Shown: piece after piece, positions 10,501-20,278 of the stretch
Numbering within the stretch: position 1 is the first letter of the stretch
Layout of the letters: each line of letters opens with the position of its first letter
From: Crotalaria pallida
Lineage: Eukaryota > Streptophyta > Magnoliopsida > Fabales > Fabaceae
NCBI GenBank assembly: GCA_037953625.1
Contig: CM075652.1
Location: 11,924,501 to 11,988,500, forward strand
Direction: 5' to 3'
Length of the DNA stretch: 64,000 bases
Translations under genes and position numbers: made by a program
Notes under the pieces: generated by a model
Databases searched by the model: none
The model's input: only the letters and a program-made list of their open reading frames with translations
Told to the model about the DNA's origin: nothing

Positions 10501-13323
10501 TTGCTCAGATATTTGAAAATCTCTAAACAATATTTTCCCAAATCGTTTATCTTGAGCAAAACCAAGAAGCAAGTGCTCAACTGATACAAACGAATCCCCA
10601 TATTCTTTCTTGAAGTCTCTGGCTCTCTGAATCAATGCTTCCAAATCACGCCCCAACATCGAACCACCTGAATCCCCTAGGACCTAATTCAACAAGAGTT
10701 AAACAAGCAGGTTCTTGGGCTGTGGTGTGCGGATACAGGTAGTAGTTAAATCAAGCAACAAAAAATACTAGTGCCATATTTAAAGGCGTCTAAAAAGGTT
10801 CAATGAGTAACCATGAATTTGCTCCACATCATTAGCTTTGGGCATCTACTTAAAGCCATATATAAACATCTAATAATGAATTGGGGAATTCAGATTAAAT
10901 TATCCAAGGATAGTATATAATATAAAAGAACCATCATAAATATAAAAGGACAAAATTGTTACTTTGGTCCTCAACATTGCTAGGTGGTTTCACTTTCGTC
11001 CTTGAGATTTCGAAAATTCCTATTTAGTTCCTGAGATTGTAAAATGCTACTCGTGTTAGTCGTGATGCAGTTTAATTCCTCTTTTAGGCTTCAGCTCAAT
11101 CCATAACTTATAAACATTTAATTCAATATGATCCCTGGGATTGCTAAATCTATTTCAATTATATCCTTGAGATGGTTGCTAACGACCTATGTGGACTAAG
11201 ATAAGTAATGTTTTACAATCTCAAGAACTAAAGAGAAATTTTCAAAATCTCTGGGACGAAAGTGAAACCACTGTGTAATGTCGAGGACCAAAGTGATAGT
11301 TTTGTCAATAAAAAAGTGTCCTCCAGCACAGAACCAGAAGTGAAAAATCAAGGCAATATTGGACAGAGATTGGGGACTGGGGATAAAGAAGAGATTTATT
11401 TGAATGAAGTAAAAGTGCAAGGGTATGAATTGCATATGATCATCCTTTGACCAGTGGGATCAAAAATTCAAAATTAATTTTGCATTTAACTCTTGTCCGC
11501 GGTAATTCAAAACCTGCCTATGTTGTGCTTATGCTATACATAGCAAGTCCTAAGTCCGGGTAAAAGGTGAAGATTGTGTTAAGTAGTCAACAGCCAACAT
11601 AAAACTTTCTCGAATCTTAAATACTTAACTCCTGTCCATAGTAATTTTTGTTTGAATGAAAGCAAGGCTTCGTAAACTTGGAAGATTGGTCAGACCATAA
11701 CCAAATTACATTATGGTATCATGAAAGTTTCACCTCAATGTTAAGCCATTCCAAAAACAAAGTTCTATTACTTCTCTTCCAAGTTTCTGTTGTCAAGCTT
11801 GCATTTTTACTAACTCCTTCAAATTTCACTTCTACCATCAAAATGTTGAGTTAACACAGTTTCTATTTAGGTCTTAACTATTAAGAAGAAAAAGCATGCC
11901 AAATACTAATAAAATCCCACACCTAAAATAAATGCAAACAAGAAGGAAGTCAAACTACTATCACAAGCTAAAGACATAACTATAACCATCACAAAGCATG
12001 TATAAAAGGATTAAGAATATTTGACTTGGTCAATCACCTTGGGTTGCCGCTGAATGTGCTTATCAGTAGCCTCTAGAAGTCGAGTGTTATCTACCCCAAC
12101 CTTGGAAAATATCCGGCGAGCAAGCCCATTCTTTTGCTCTAACAAAGCTTTCATCAAGTGCTCTGTCTCCACAATCTGATGCTTGTTCTCCTTTGCCACT
12201 TCTGGAGACGAGACAATCGCTTGCCATGCCATTTCCGTGAATTCTTGCTGTGTGATCTGCCATTGCATCAAATCCCAATATCAACATTACACTTCTCAAG
12301 CCCCAAACAAACCACAATTACAAACAATCCAGACAAACAATCCAGATTGCCACAATTACAAACTAGAAAGTACAATCAGAGCATGTTTGAATATCAAGTT
12401 TTCAACTTCTACACCATCTGCAACTAAGAATTAGTCAACTTGAGTCAAGCTAGCTAATTTTTTGGTACACTCAACACGAACCCAAGAACACTTTTTTGGC
12501 CAGAACTCCACTCACCTTAAATTCAAAAGCTGCTCAAGCTGCGCGAACTCGATAACAATTATTAGAGTTTAACTATGAAAGCTCAACTTAAAAGCCAATT
12601 TTTATCTCAACTGTGAAGGTGTCCAGGTTCAAATCCTGGGATGTGTGTTCTCTTCTCCCCTCACCTGAAATTTTTTTCTAAAAAAAAAGTTTTCTTGACC
12701 TCGGCCTTAAGAAACAAAAAAAAAATAATAATAAAAAATAAAAACCTTAAAAGTTTTCTAAAAACCTTAGAAGTTTTTTATTGGGAAATGGTTAGTTTTT
12801 CAACTAAGAAATATTCACTTTTGGATTCTTATCCTCGTCCTGAGGTCAAGAAAATCCTTAAAAACAACCATATTTTTTTTTATCGAATTGAGCTGTTAAT
12901 TGTCCATGTCCAGTCACTGGTAGGCTCTCACAAAAGTAGCTAAATTAATTTATAACCCTCAAAGCAAATAAAAATACTATTCTAGTAATAAATTGAAGCA
13001 TTAATAATAATATCAATAAAAAAAATGAATGCAGCAGAGGTTTTCTTTATCCTATGTTATGTTACCTTTCCACCTGGAGAAGCTGCTGCTGCGCATAGAA
13101 CAGAGAATTGTTTAGGATTTCTACTTCGAGTTGTTCTTTGAAGCCCATTTGCGAAAGCTTCTCTTTTATTAAACGGCGTCGTATTAAGGGTCCTCAGTGA
13201 GGTGGGTTTCGCGGGAAAGGTGAGAGAGGATTGAAACGGAGATAATCGAGAGTCGTTTCTGTTACAGGAAACTGGAACGGAGTGAGGAAGAGAAAGACCC
13301 GAAAACGACGTCGTAGAGGCCAT
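4557..13323 (-). CDS. CLPB3: Chloroplast ClpB-type HSP100 disaggregase, 10 exons
   Basis: Encodes an AAA+ unfoldase of the ClpB/Hsp104 family that, with Hsp70, threads aggregated proteins through its hexamer pore. The plastid member (CLPB3/APG6) acts in the stroma during heat stress and plastid development. Exons on the minus strand, all with GT-AG junctions in phase: 13323-13066, 12256-12038, 10683-10446, 10164-9969, 9405-9351, 9068-8918, 8742-8434, 7726-7461, 7214-6288, 4874-4557. They total 978 codons, close to the usual ~970. Residues 1-80 are Ser/Arg-rich, fitting a transit peptide. Clp N repeats cover about 90-230. NBD1 has Walker A GEPGVGKT (292-299) and Walker B ILFIDE (360-365). The coiled-coil M domain is about 490-610. 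NBD2 has GPTGVGKT (695-702) and VILFDE (763-768), and the D2 small domain is in exon 10. The frame is open upstream, but the first in-frame ATG is at 13,323. Introns hold a SINE-like piece (intron 1), a MULE (2) and a LINE tail (9). Intron 4 (9,406-9,968) holds nothing recognisable. Confidence 0.95.
5161..5292. repeat. 66-bp perfect tandem duplication in ClpB intron 9
   Basis: Positions 5,161-5,226 and 5,227-5,292 are two adjacent copies of one 66-bp unit. Because 66 is a multiple of three, the duplication makes a spurious 64-codon open frame on the plus strand. It is intronic relative to ClpB and not considered coding. Confidence 0.85.
5351..5575. repeat. 70-bp direct repeat pair in ClpB intron 9
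   Basis: Positions 5,351-5,420 and 5,506-5,575 are near-identical (GATTTATGACAGGTGGTGTA ... TTTTAAACAAC), separated by 85 bp of unrelated sequence. This is probably a local duplication within the intron. Confidence 0.8.
5640..6091 (+). mobile_element. LINE 3'-terminal fragment with poly(A) tail
   Basis: A 5'-truncated plus-strand insert in ClpB intron 9, antisense to the gene. It ends in GGTTAATAAATTTTTGGCTTAT followed by ten A residues, the usual 3' end of soybean-type L1 elements, preceded by a T- and G-rich 3' UTR. Small open frames inside it (for example 5,773-6,003) are hydrophobic by composition only. No clear target-site duplication was found, so the left limit is approximate. Confidence 0.5.
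10949..11306. mobile_element. Mutator-like non-autonomous element in ClpB intron 2
   Basis: The 358-bp element begins GACAAAATTGTTACTTTGG (after one G) and ends with its inverted counterpart CCAAAGTGATAGTTTTGTC. The terminal inverted repeats extend over roughly 110 bp with scattered mismatches. The flanks AATATAAAAG (10,939-10,948) and AATAAAAAAG (11,307-11,316) differ at one position, an imperfect 9-10 bp target-site duplication as expected for Mutator-like elements. No transposase is present, so it is a MITE-like derivative. Confidence 0.75.
12595..12780 (+). repeat. tRNA-like B-box segment, possible SINE remnant
   Basis: At 12,618-12,634 the sequence CCAGGTTCAAATCCTGG forms a perfect 5-bp T-arm stem around a TTCAAAT loop, matching the RNA polymerase III B-box consensus GGTTCRANNCC. 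An A-rich stretch follows at 12,713-12,745. No A box or full cloverleaf is visible upstream, so this is not called a tRNA gene. It lies in ClpB intron 1 and is probably a decayed tRNA-derived SINE. Confidence 0.35.
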
Positions 13324-13857
13324 CGTCGGTGACCGGGAAACTATGAGTGGCTTTTTACCAGCGAGCGAGGGAGCCTGGTTGATAGAGTTGGATACGCGGG
13401 GTGGGCGATGCGCTACCTTCACCAGGGTCACCCACGTGGCCACGTGGCCCAGGCTAGTTTAGCTCAGTAGTGTGAGGAACATGTAGGTTAGGCCCTTAAA
13501 AATAAAAAAATAGTACTACATAAAAGAGTCGAAAATAAAATGGCTTTTTTTTTTACTACTTCGTCACTTTTGAAACTACTGTTTATTATGGAGGGGTTAT
13601 TCTTGCCAAAGTGGCATCCACCATTTTTTTAAATTATTTTTCTGCTAAGAGTTAAAAATAATAAAAAATCATTGACGCCACTTTTGCAAAAACAACTATT
13701 TTTGTAAAAAGTTTCGAAAGTCCTCTAATTTGATAATTAATTTCTAACGTGATTTTAAAAAAGAACCAAATAAAAAGGCAAAACAAAATTTAAGAAAATG
13801 ACTTAAACTGGTCCGTATAAAATTGGTCCGCATAAATTTTTTAAAAAATGATTTATA
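13324..13857 (-). promoter_or_regulatory. Presumed ClpB promoter and 5' UTR
   Basis: Intergenic sequence directly upstream of the ClpB start. It contains the twin G-boxes and AT-rich DNA further out. No obvious TATA box was placed and no open frame with coding character is present. The extent of the promoter is inferred from position only. Confidence 0.4.
13433..13446. promoter_or_regulatory. Twin G-boxes (CACGTG) upstream of ClpB
   Basis: Two CACGTG palindromes at 13,433-13,438 and 13,441-13,446, spaced eight bases start to start in CCACGTGGCCACGTGG. They lie 110-123 bp upstream of the ClpB ATG. G-boxes bind plant bZIP and bHLH factors (light, ABA and stress responses). Whether they fall in the promoter or the 5' UTR is not known. 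No canonical heat-shock element was found in 13,324-13,857. Confidence 0.55.
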
Positions 13858-14102
13858 CTCCTTCCATTCCTAAATATAGGATCCCTTTGGGTGATTTCAC
13901 GCCCATTAAGAAAGTGAAACTTTTGATATGTATTTTCAAAATCACCCCTATTAATATTATTGAGAATCTAAAAAGTGTTAAATAAATAGGAGTTTTTGTG
14001 AAAAAAAAAGTAATTAATGATCATTGAAAATTGGTATGAGATCTTATAAATAGGGACAAAATAAAAATGTCAAAATGATCTTATAATTAGGGAGTGAAAG
14101 AG
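13858..14102. mobile_element. Stowaway-like MITE, 245 bp
   Basis: The ends CTCCTTCCATTCCTAAATATAGG and the inverted right end CTCTTTCACTCCCTAATTATAAG match at about 17 of 23 positions. The element is flanked by TA on both sides (13,856-13,857 and 14,103-14,104). This CTCC(C/T)TCC...AATATA type of terminus with a TA duplication is characteristic of Tc1/mariner-derived Stowaway MITEs. It sits about 530 bp upstream of the ClpB ATG. Confidence 0.65.
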
Positions 14103-14982
14103 TATTAGTTAGTAAAAAATGTAAAAAAAAAAAAAAAAAAGACTTAGATTGCATTTGCTGATACAACCAGCTTTAAATTTACAAGATGTTAAGTATTTGA
14201 TAAGCTATTTGATGTAGCTTATGGCTTATAACCTAGATGCATATATTATTTTATATTTATGATCTAATCTTATGTAATAGTTTCGATTTTTATTAATTTT
14301 TAATTCCGTATCCGTATTGTGTTGGGTGCAACACAGGTTTACGATATTGTACCACCCAAATTGACACGCTGTGAAGTGTGAAGCATAGGCCTTCCAAGTT
14401 TTCAAGATAAAAATATGACTTCTATAACATGGAAAATAAATTGTAAGACGCTACAAATGTTTTCCCTGAACATAAGGGGGGAATCAAACTTCAAAGTCGA
14501 GTCATGAAGTTAAGCTTTTCCTCAACTTCTGTACAAGAGTAGCTATGGTACCACATAAACAATAAGCAAAATAAAAACACATTCAACATGTTTAACTCCT
14601 GAAGCATTTTGCATCAAGCACAAGCACAGTATAATTTTAAAATGAAAATCATAGACACAAGGACAAACTAGTAGAGTTCATTTCAATAGACAAGTATACC
14701 GAGCGGAGAGTGAGGCAACAGCTAGATGCTGAGACCAGCAGAAAAACATCTCTTCTATGAAAATTGTATATGAAATTTATCGCTGCAAATAAATCACGAA
14801 ACTACTGGCTTCACAAACCTTTGAAACCCCGGAACCCTTTACCTGTAGTAAGATTGAAGCATAGAATCAAAGAATTCGTGTATGAGAAAATCTTTGAAGG
14901 CCATAATAACATATGCTTAAAATGGATACAAGTGTAAAAATTAACCACCTAAGCAGATGGCATTGTCTATTCAATGCGGATC
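14103..14982. other. Intergenic sequence and presumed MUB 3' UTR
   Basis: AT-rich DNA between the Stowaway-like element and the MUB stop codon. The part nearest 14,982 should be the MUB 3' UTR. No additional gene, repeat or RNA gene was recognised. Confidence 0.4.
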
Positions 14983-17900
14983 CTATAATATTACACAAAC
15001 ACATTTGCTCTGCTTTGCTTCACCAGCTACTTTTTTCTCTGTTACAAAAGGAAAAGAGCAGAAAGTCAATAGATAAAGAACTAAAAATGCTCAAACAGAA
15101 CTGCAGAAGTTTTAATAGTAACACAGTTCATACTATATTGAACATAATTGTAGATCTTATATATTAACACATGTAATTTTAGTATCAATGATATAACTAT
15201 TGAGGTAATAGAAAATTCAATGGAAGATTGAATTGGTGCATCATAGTCAAGCTGTCGAGGTATTCCAAAACATCCAGACCTAAAAAATTTGGATATTATT
15301 ACCAACTTATATCAAAGGAGGGTCAGCCTTGGCATAACGTTAAGGCTGATGCCTTGTGATATGGAGGTCTTCAAATCTTTTAAACATTCTCCCCGTGGAG
15401 GTGAGACTGCATACATTTATCCTCCACCCTCCAAAGAACCCATCAGGTGAGAGCCTCGTGCACCGGACCACCCTTTTTTACTAATATCAAAGATTGATAA
15501 AAGAGGGATGTGTAAAACATGTATAACCCAGTAGCTTTTGGCACTTTTGAAAAAACATTTCAGGCTCCGCCCCACCTTCTGACTCAAGAAAATCTTAGAA
15601 TTGGATTCGAACAAATAAGGCTTATTTATGGTTTTAGTTCCTAAAAGTTCAGCGTGTTTTGGTATTAGTCCTTAGAAGTTATTTTGATCGGGACCAGTCC
15701 TTAAATTTTCAAACATTTTGGTTTTGGTCCCTTCCATTACTAAAAATTCGTTATTTGTTTGTGTGGTTAGCGGAACATCACATCAGCAGTCCACGTGATA
15801 TGGGGTGACACCAAATAAGTGATATGACGTGGATGATACAAATCCACGGACGCAAAATGGTCCGATACGCAAAATGGTCCCGTACGCAAAATTTTGAGTT
15901 CATGGCCTTGAATCATCCATGCCACATCACCTATTTGGCGTTACCTCAAACCGCGTGGCTGCTGGTGTGAATTTTCGTTAACCATGTCAGCAAATAACAG
16001 ATTCTTACTAATGGAAGGGATCAAAACCAAAATGTTTGAAAATTTAAGGACTAGTCCCGGTCAAAATAACTTATAGGGACTAAAACCAAAACACGCTAAA
16101 CTTTTAGGGACTAAAACCATAAATAAGCCAACAAATAATACTTTGAAAGTGAATGAAAGTGTTTGTAGAAAAGTGAAGTGGGGTATTATAAGTTCATAAC
16201 TACTAATGATAAAAACAAGGGATCCCTTCTATAAGAGAGCCAAGTTATATAATATTCATCATAACTTTAATCATTCCGTTAATGACATGCCTTAACATTA
16301 GAAATGTACTTTTAATACATAAAAGTAATTTATTCACCAAAGAGGAAAGTATTTTAGTTGAGCCACATCCATCAGTTGTTAATGGTTATCTTCATCACTC
16401 AAATCAAATATCTAGATTCTAGAGTGATGATGCGCACATTAAAATTATGATATGAAGAAAATGAATTATGTGTACTAGGGAGGAGATGTAATAGAAACAT
16501 TTTTAGCTACTGTTAATTAAAGGAACTTCAAATTCCAGACAAACTAGACAAGTTTTAGAGAAAAATATTATACGTTGAAGTTGTTTATACAAGTAAAATA
16601 GACAGCTAATAGTAGTTTTTGGCATGTCTCAGAAATAAATAGCAGACCTTTCTCTGCGGCAGGTGGTTGAACAACCACGTGCATAGTTGTAACACCGCCA
16701 GGGAGATCACATAATGGGCTCTGGCATTCCCCCACTGTTCTGCTGTTCTCCAATATTTTCCCCGCACTAATTAACTTCACATCTTTTACAGTTCTTGGCC
16801 CATACTCCTTGTCTTCAAAACATAAACAGAAACTTACAATCTCATATATCACTAAAAAGCATGGCAAGTAGTTGAGTGAGACATAATAATATATTAAACC
16901 TCAATAAGACAAACATTTGAATGCATGAAGGATGGTGTCTAGCTAATATGTCATTGCTTTAGTCTTCCTACCTTCAGCTGATGCTGCATCTGCAGTATTT
17001 TAGAACCTGTGATTTTTTTTTATATCTTATATATCAGAAAACTGCACTTGATATTGAATTCATATCGATGACTAATGGCATGGACACTTAGCTACAAGCG
17101 CGCTGCTGAAAAAATACAAAGGGAAATAATGGATATGATAAAATACTATCACATTCAAATATGTCCTTGAATGTATTATTTTTGGTAGAGACTAGAGATA
17201 TCCTTGAATGTATACTAACACTTTCAAGGCAGCGATCTTGAACCACTCCAGGAGGAACAGTAAGACAATATGTGATAACTGTTAGGAGAGAGAAATTTGA
17301 GTTTAATAAGCTACTTATCTTAGAGGAACATGAAACAAGTATTTCCTATTTTTTATAGTTTAAAGCTAAAATTCAGATCTTGTCACAATAGATTAATTTT
17401 TGGATAAAAACTTGTCAAATTGGATTCTTGAAGCAATTTATGAACTCCAAAGAGTGCCTTTCTATGAAGGAAAGGAGGGAGCTAACTAAACCATGGCAAG
17501 AAAACATGCTCAACAAACTTGTGCACCACAATATGCATGAAAGCTTATACCTGACACACCATGAATGTCACAAGATTGCATTAAATGATAAATCTTGCTG
17601 TATTGAGTATAGCTGGCCTCTATTCCATTCTTTTATTTTATAATATAAGAAATATTATTAGAAATATTATAAGAGAGAAGGATAAGACTCCTGAAAAATA
17701 AAAGCCTAAGAACTAAGCATCTATTTCATTCTTTGCTCTCAATTCTCATCTCAAGTATGAACTATATATGAGCATTGTTGCATCATCACAAGCAAGATCT
17801 GCACCCAAAGTCTAAAAGTAATAACTATACATCAGATGAATCATGGCATCTCCTGCCTCAATATATCCCTTCTATAAAATTAATACATGCACATTAGTGG

Positions 17901-18218
17901 TCCTATGTCATCATGTTTTCTCATCATCCAACCATCAATCATTCTTAAATTCATGTTCAGCGATCGTACTTCATAATGACAAAAAGGTACATTATAGCCC
18001 CTTCTCAGCTCGATATCTCAGTCAATAATAAGAAGACCAAAAAGAGAAAGGCAAAAACTGAAAGAAGACAACATTAGCAACTAACCTTTTGGCCATTGAG
18101 CAAGAATACTTTCTTTCAATGTTGCAATACTAGTAGCAGGAGGAAAACTTTTCGGGCCAATATCCGAACCATCACTCAGCCTAAACTTGATCTCAAACTG
18201 ATCTTGGCTCGCTGCCAT
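14983..18218 (-). CDS. Membrane-anchored ubiquitin-fold protein (MUB), 3 exons
   Basis: Encodes a 117-aa MUB family protein, a ubiquitin-fold protein attached to the plasma membrane by prenylation; Arabidopsis MUBs bind and recruit group VI E2 enzymes. Exons on the minus strand are 18218-18086, 16812-16648 and 15038-14983. All junctions are GT-AG and the phases agree (44 codons + 1, 55 + 1, then 2 + 18 codons with stop). The protein starts MAASQDQFEIKFRL, carries DGSDIGPKSF, the VKLISAGKILEN core and TTMHVVVQPP. The 18-codon last exon ends SKCVCVIL. The terminal CVIL is a CaaX box whose final Leu predicts geranylgeranylation; the neighbouring Cys could be S-acylated. Length matches the family (~117-120). 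The start is the ATG nearest the conserved N terminus. Introns contain an Au-like SINE and a Mutator-like element. It closely resembles MUB1/MUB2-type sequences. Confidence 0.9.
15317..15472 (-). mobile_element. tRNA-derived SINE (Au-like) in MUB intron 2
   Basis: Read on the minus strand it begins GGTCCGGTGCACGAGGCTC, continues with GATGGG and GGAGGGTGGA, and ends with ACAAGGCATCAGCCTTAACG followed by GCCAAGGCTGACCC. This order of short words resembles the plant Au SINE family. The tRNA B-box has decayed and the tail is short, so family assignment is tentative. Confidence 0.45.
15619..16129. mobile_element. Mutator-like fold-back element, 511 bp, in MUB intron 2
   Basis: The element starts GGCTTATTTATGGTTTTAGT and ends with the inverted counterpart ACTAAAACCATAAATAAGCC. 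Inverted repeats of at least 140 bp are obvious, and weaker pairing continues nearly to the middle, so almost the whole element folds back. A perfect 9-bp target-site duplication AACAAATAA lies at 15,610-15,618 and 16,130-16,138, diagnostic of Mutator-type transposition. No coding capacity. Confidence 0.9.
16813..18085 (-). other. MUB intron 1
   Basis: A 1,273-bp AT-rich intron between MUB exons 1 and 2, starting GTTAG and ending TTGAAG on the minus strand. No repeat or nested gene was recognised. Open frames here (for example 17,428-17,643) lack any recognisable motif. Confidence 0.75.
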
Positions 18219-19138
18219 ACTCAATAGCTTCAGTTGAACCACGGACTCAGACTGTGAGGAAGAAATAGTCCAGTGAATCACTTCAATTCACTTTCAATCA
18301 TGAATAAAAGGAATTCAATCAAAGTATCACACTCTAGTATTCTGCAAAAATTTGATACAAAAGAATAGGTTAAGTCCTCTCAGGCCACATCCATACCCAA
18401 GCAACATGCAGAATCTGACATATAAATTAAGAAAAGTTTGAAAAAGGTTAATAGAGATGCTCAAATCAAAATTCCTTGCTTAAGAATATGAATAAAGAAT
18501 TAGAGAATAACTGAGATGAGTCTATCCAAAAAAATAAAATAAAAAAAGTAAAACAAATAGAATAAAATGATTGAAATCAATCCAACAAACAAGTAATGCT
18601 TAAAAGGCAAACAAAAAAAGAAAAGCATCATGACATAATTCAACACACTGACAAAGGAATCTCACACAGTAACAGCCAAAAACCAATCCAATATACAAAA
18701 GGGTAAGCAACAAAGTTATCAAATCACAAAATCATCTTCAATTCTCAAAAGGGTCACCTTCAAAACCAGCAAAAATTCCATTTTTATTTTCAAAATAAAT
18801 AAATAAATAAATAAAAACAGTGAGTGGAGAGAGAGAACCTCCAAAGTTTTAATTGTTATTTTTTTGCCTTCTGAGTTGGATCAGTGAGTGATCTAGGTGG
18901 CAAGGCAACTTGCTGTGTTTGTAAATCAGAGAGAAATTGGATGGAGAAATAAAGGAGGTGGAAGATTAGGAGAGGAAGAAGTGGATGATGATGATGTTTT
19001 GTTTAACCAATAATTGATATATTTATTTATGAAATAAAAAGTAAGAGAGAAAATGAAGAGAGGAGGGTGTTTCGGAGTTTTCAAAGAGGTTGTTGTTGTT
19101 TCAATCAAAATAAATATGTGGTCAATGACTGACTCCAT
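18219..19138 (-). promoter_or_regulatory. Presumed MUB 5' UTR, leader intron and promoter
   Basis: On the minus strand a splice-acceptor-like TTCCTCACAG lies just before 18,252. A CT-rich leader runs from about 18,990 to 18,830 and ends in GGAG followed by GTTCTC, so a 5' UTR intron is plausible but unproven. An (AAAT)n microsatellite lies at about 18,796-18,815. No other gene is evident. Confidence 0.35.
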
Positions 19139-19599
19139 TCATTCTTGCCATTCCTCCAAATGTCATAAGCCTATCAGAATTGAATCAAACATTTTTATTT
19201 TTTATTTTCTCATAATAACATATTTTTCATTATTACATAGTCTTGGACAATTTACCTTTTCTTTTAGTGACACTGCTACTGACCCGTTAGTTACTGAGTT
19301 ACGCTATTGAAAATTGAAAACGATAGTTTTTTTTTAATTGAAATTAAAAAAATTTAGTTTAACTTTTTAATGGAAAAATTTAGAGATTTTGTTCATTTTT
19401 AATAGTATATTCTGTTGTAAAAAAATTGTAAGAAAAAGTTAAATAATTAATTTAGTTTCGGCCTCGATTATTAAAAAATATTGTATTATTGACTTTAAAT
19501 ATGAAAAAGTTAATTATTTTTTTATCATTAAATACAATTATTCCAACATCAGAACTTTTTTATAAACTCTGAATGAGATTTATTTTTGAATTTGTTGGA
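19139..19599. other. AT-rich spacer, nothing recognised
   Basis: Very AT-rich DNA between the MUB upstream region and the retrotransposon block. No coding, RNA or terminal-repeat signal was seen. Confidence 0.5.
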
Positions 19600-19845
19600 T
19601 CGACCTCTACTTTTACTTCTTCATTGAACATGCTATCATTGACTTGGGTCAGAGATAATTGGCGTCTAATGTAGAGTTGCTTAAGGATACCACCAGAGTC
19701 ATTCGGTTGTCCGGCAAAGAACTCAAAAGTAGTAGTGCTTGTAACTCGTCATCCAGCACTAGCGTCATGGTAGTCAACCGATTTACCAGATCTTGAAAAT
19801 CACTCAAGTGTTCAGCAGTAGATTTTCCCTCTCTGTATTCCGCTT
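19600..19845 (-). pseudogene. Copia gag (UBN2-type) fragment joined to RNase H
   Basis: On the minus strand 19,845-19,620 reads EHLSDFQDLVNRLTTM...LQALLLLSSLPDNRMTLVVSLSNS, which resembles the central part of Copia gag (UBN2 type). It lies immediately downstream of the RNase H end of the Copia pol remnant, where gag does not belong. The junction carries a direct repeat of AAGCGGAATACA. It is a rearranged fragment of a Copia element. Confidence 0.6.
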
Positions 19846-20278
19846 ATGTTATGTCATTGTATTCCGCTTCAGTAGTTGATAAGGCAACACACTTCTGCAA
19901 TTTTGACTGCCAAGACACAGCTTCCCTAGCAAAAGTTACAACCATGAGGTAGATTTTCTACCATCAAGGTTACATGCCATATCTACATCTGCATAGCCTT
20001 TTAGGATTGCTTCAGATCCTACAAAGCACAAGAACATTCTAGAGCTACCTCTCAAGTATCTCAAGATCCACTTCGTCGCTTCCTCATGATCTTTACTAGG
20101 ATTGGAAAGATACCTACTAACAACTCCAACCGCATGAGTGATATCCGGTTGAGTGCAAACCATGGCATACATCGGACTTCCAACTATAGACTAGTATGGT
20201 ATACTAGCCATGTGTTTCTTTTTTTTTTTTCATCAGTGGGGCAACTCTTTTTACTGAGTTTGAAATGATTGACCAGTG
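19846..20278 (-). pseudogene. Copia RNase H fragment (old element G)
   Basis: The minus-strand frame reads MYAMVCTQPDITHAVGVVSRYLS then ILRYLRGSS, YADVDMACNLDGRKSTS and, after a frame change, AVSWQSKLQKCVALSTTEAEY. This is the C-terminal RT linker and RNase H of a Ty1/Copia polyprotein, with TEAEY matching the conserved RNase H motif. It continues element G across the inserted solo LTR D. An A-run disrupts the reading upstream. Non-functional. Confidence 0.8.

Noticed and set aside
12605..12650. Functional tRNA gene
   Set aside because: Only the T-arm is present. No acceptor stem, D-arm, anticodon arm or A box could be placed.
13324..13443. N-terminal extension of ClpB by 40 residues from 13,443
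   Set aside because: The frame is open but the codon at 13,443 is GTG and the sequence is the G-box region. The first in-frame ATG is 13,323, followed by a normal transit-peptide composition.
18219..18281. Upstream start of MUB at 18,281
   Set aside because: It would add 21 residues unlike the family N terminus, and a likely splice acceptor lies in this segment. ATG 18,218 gives the standard MUB length.
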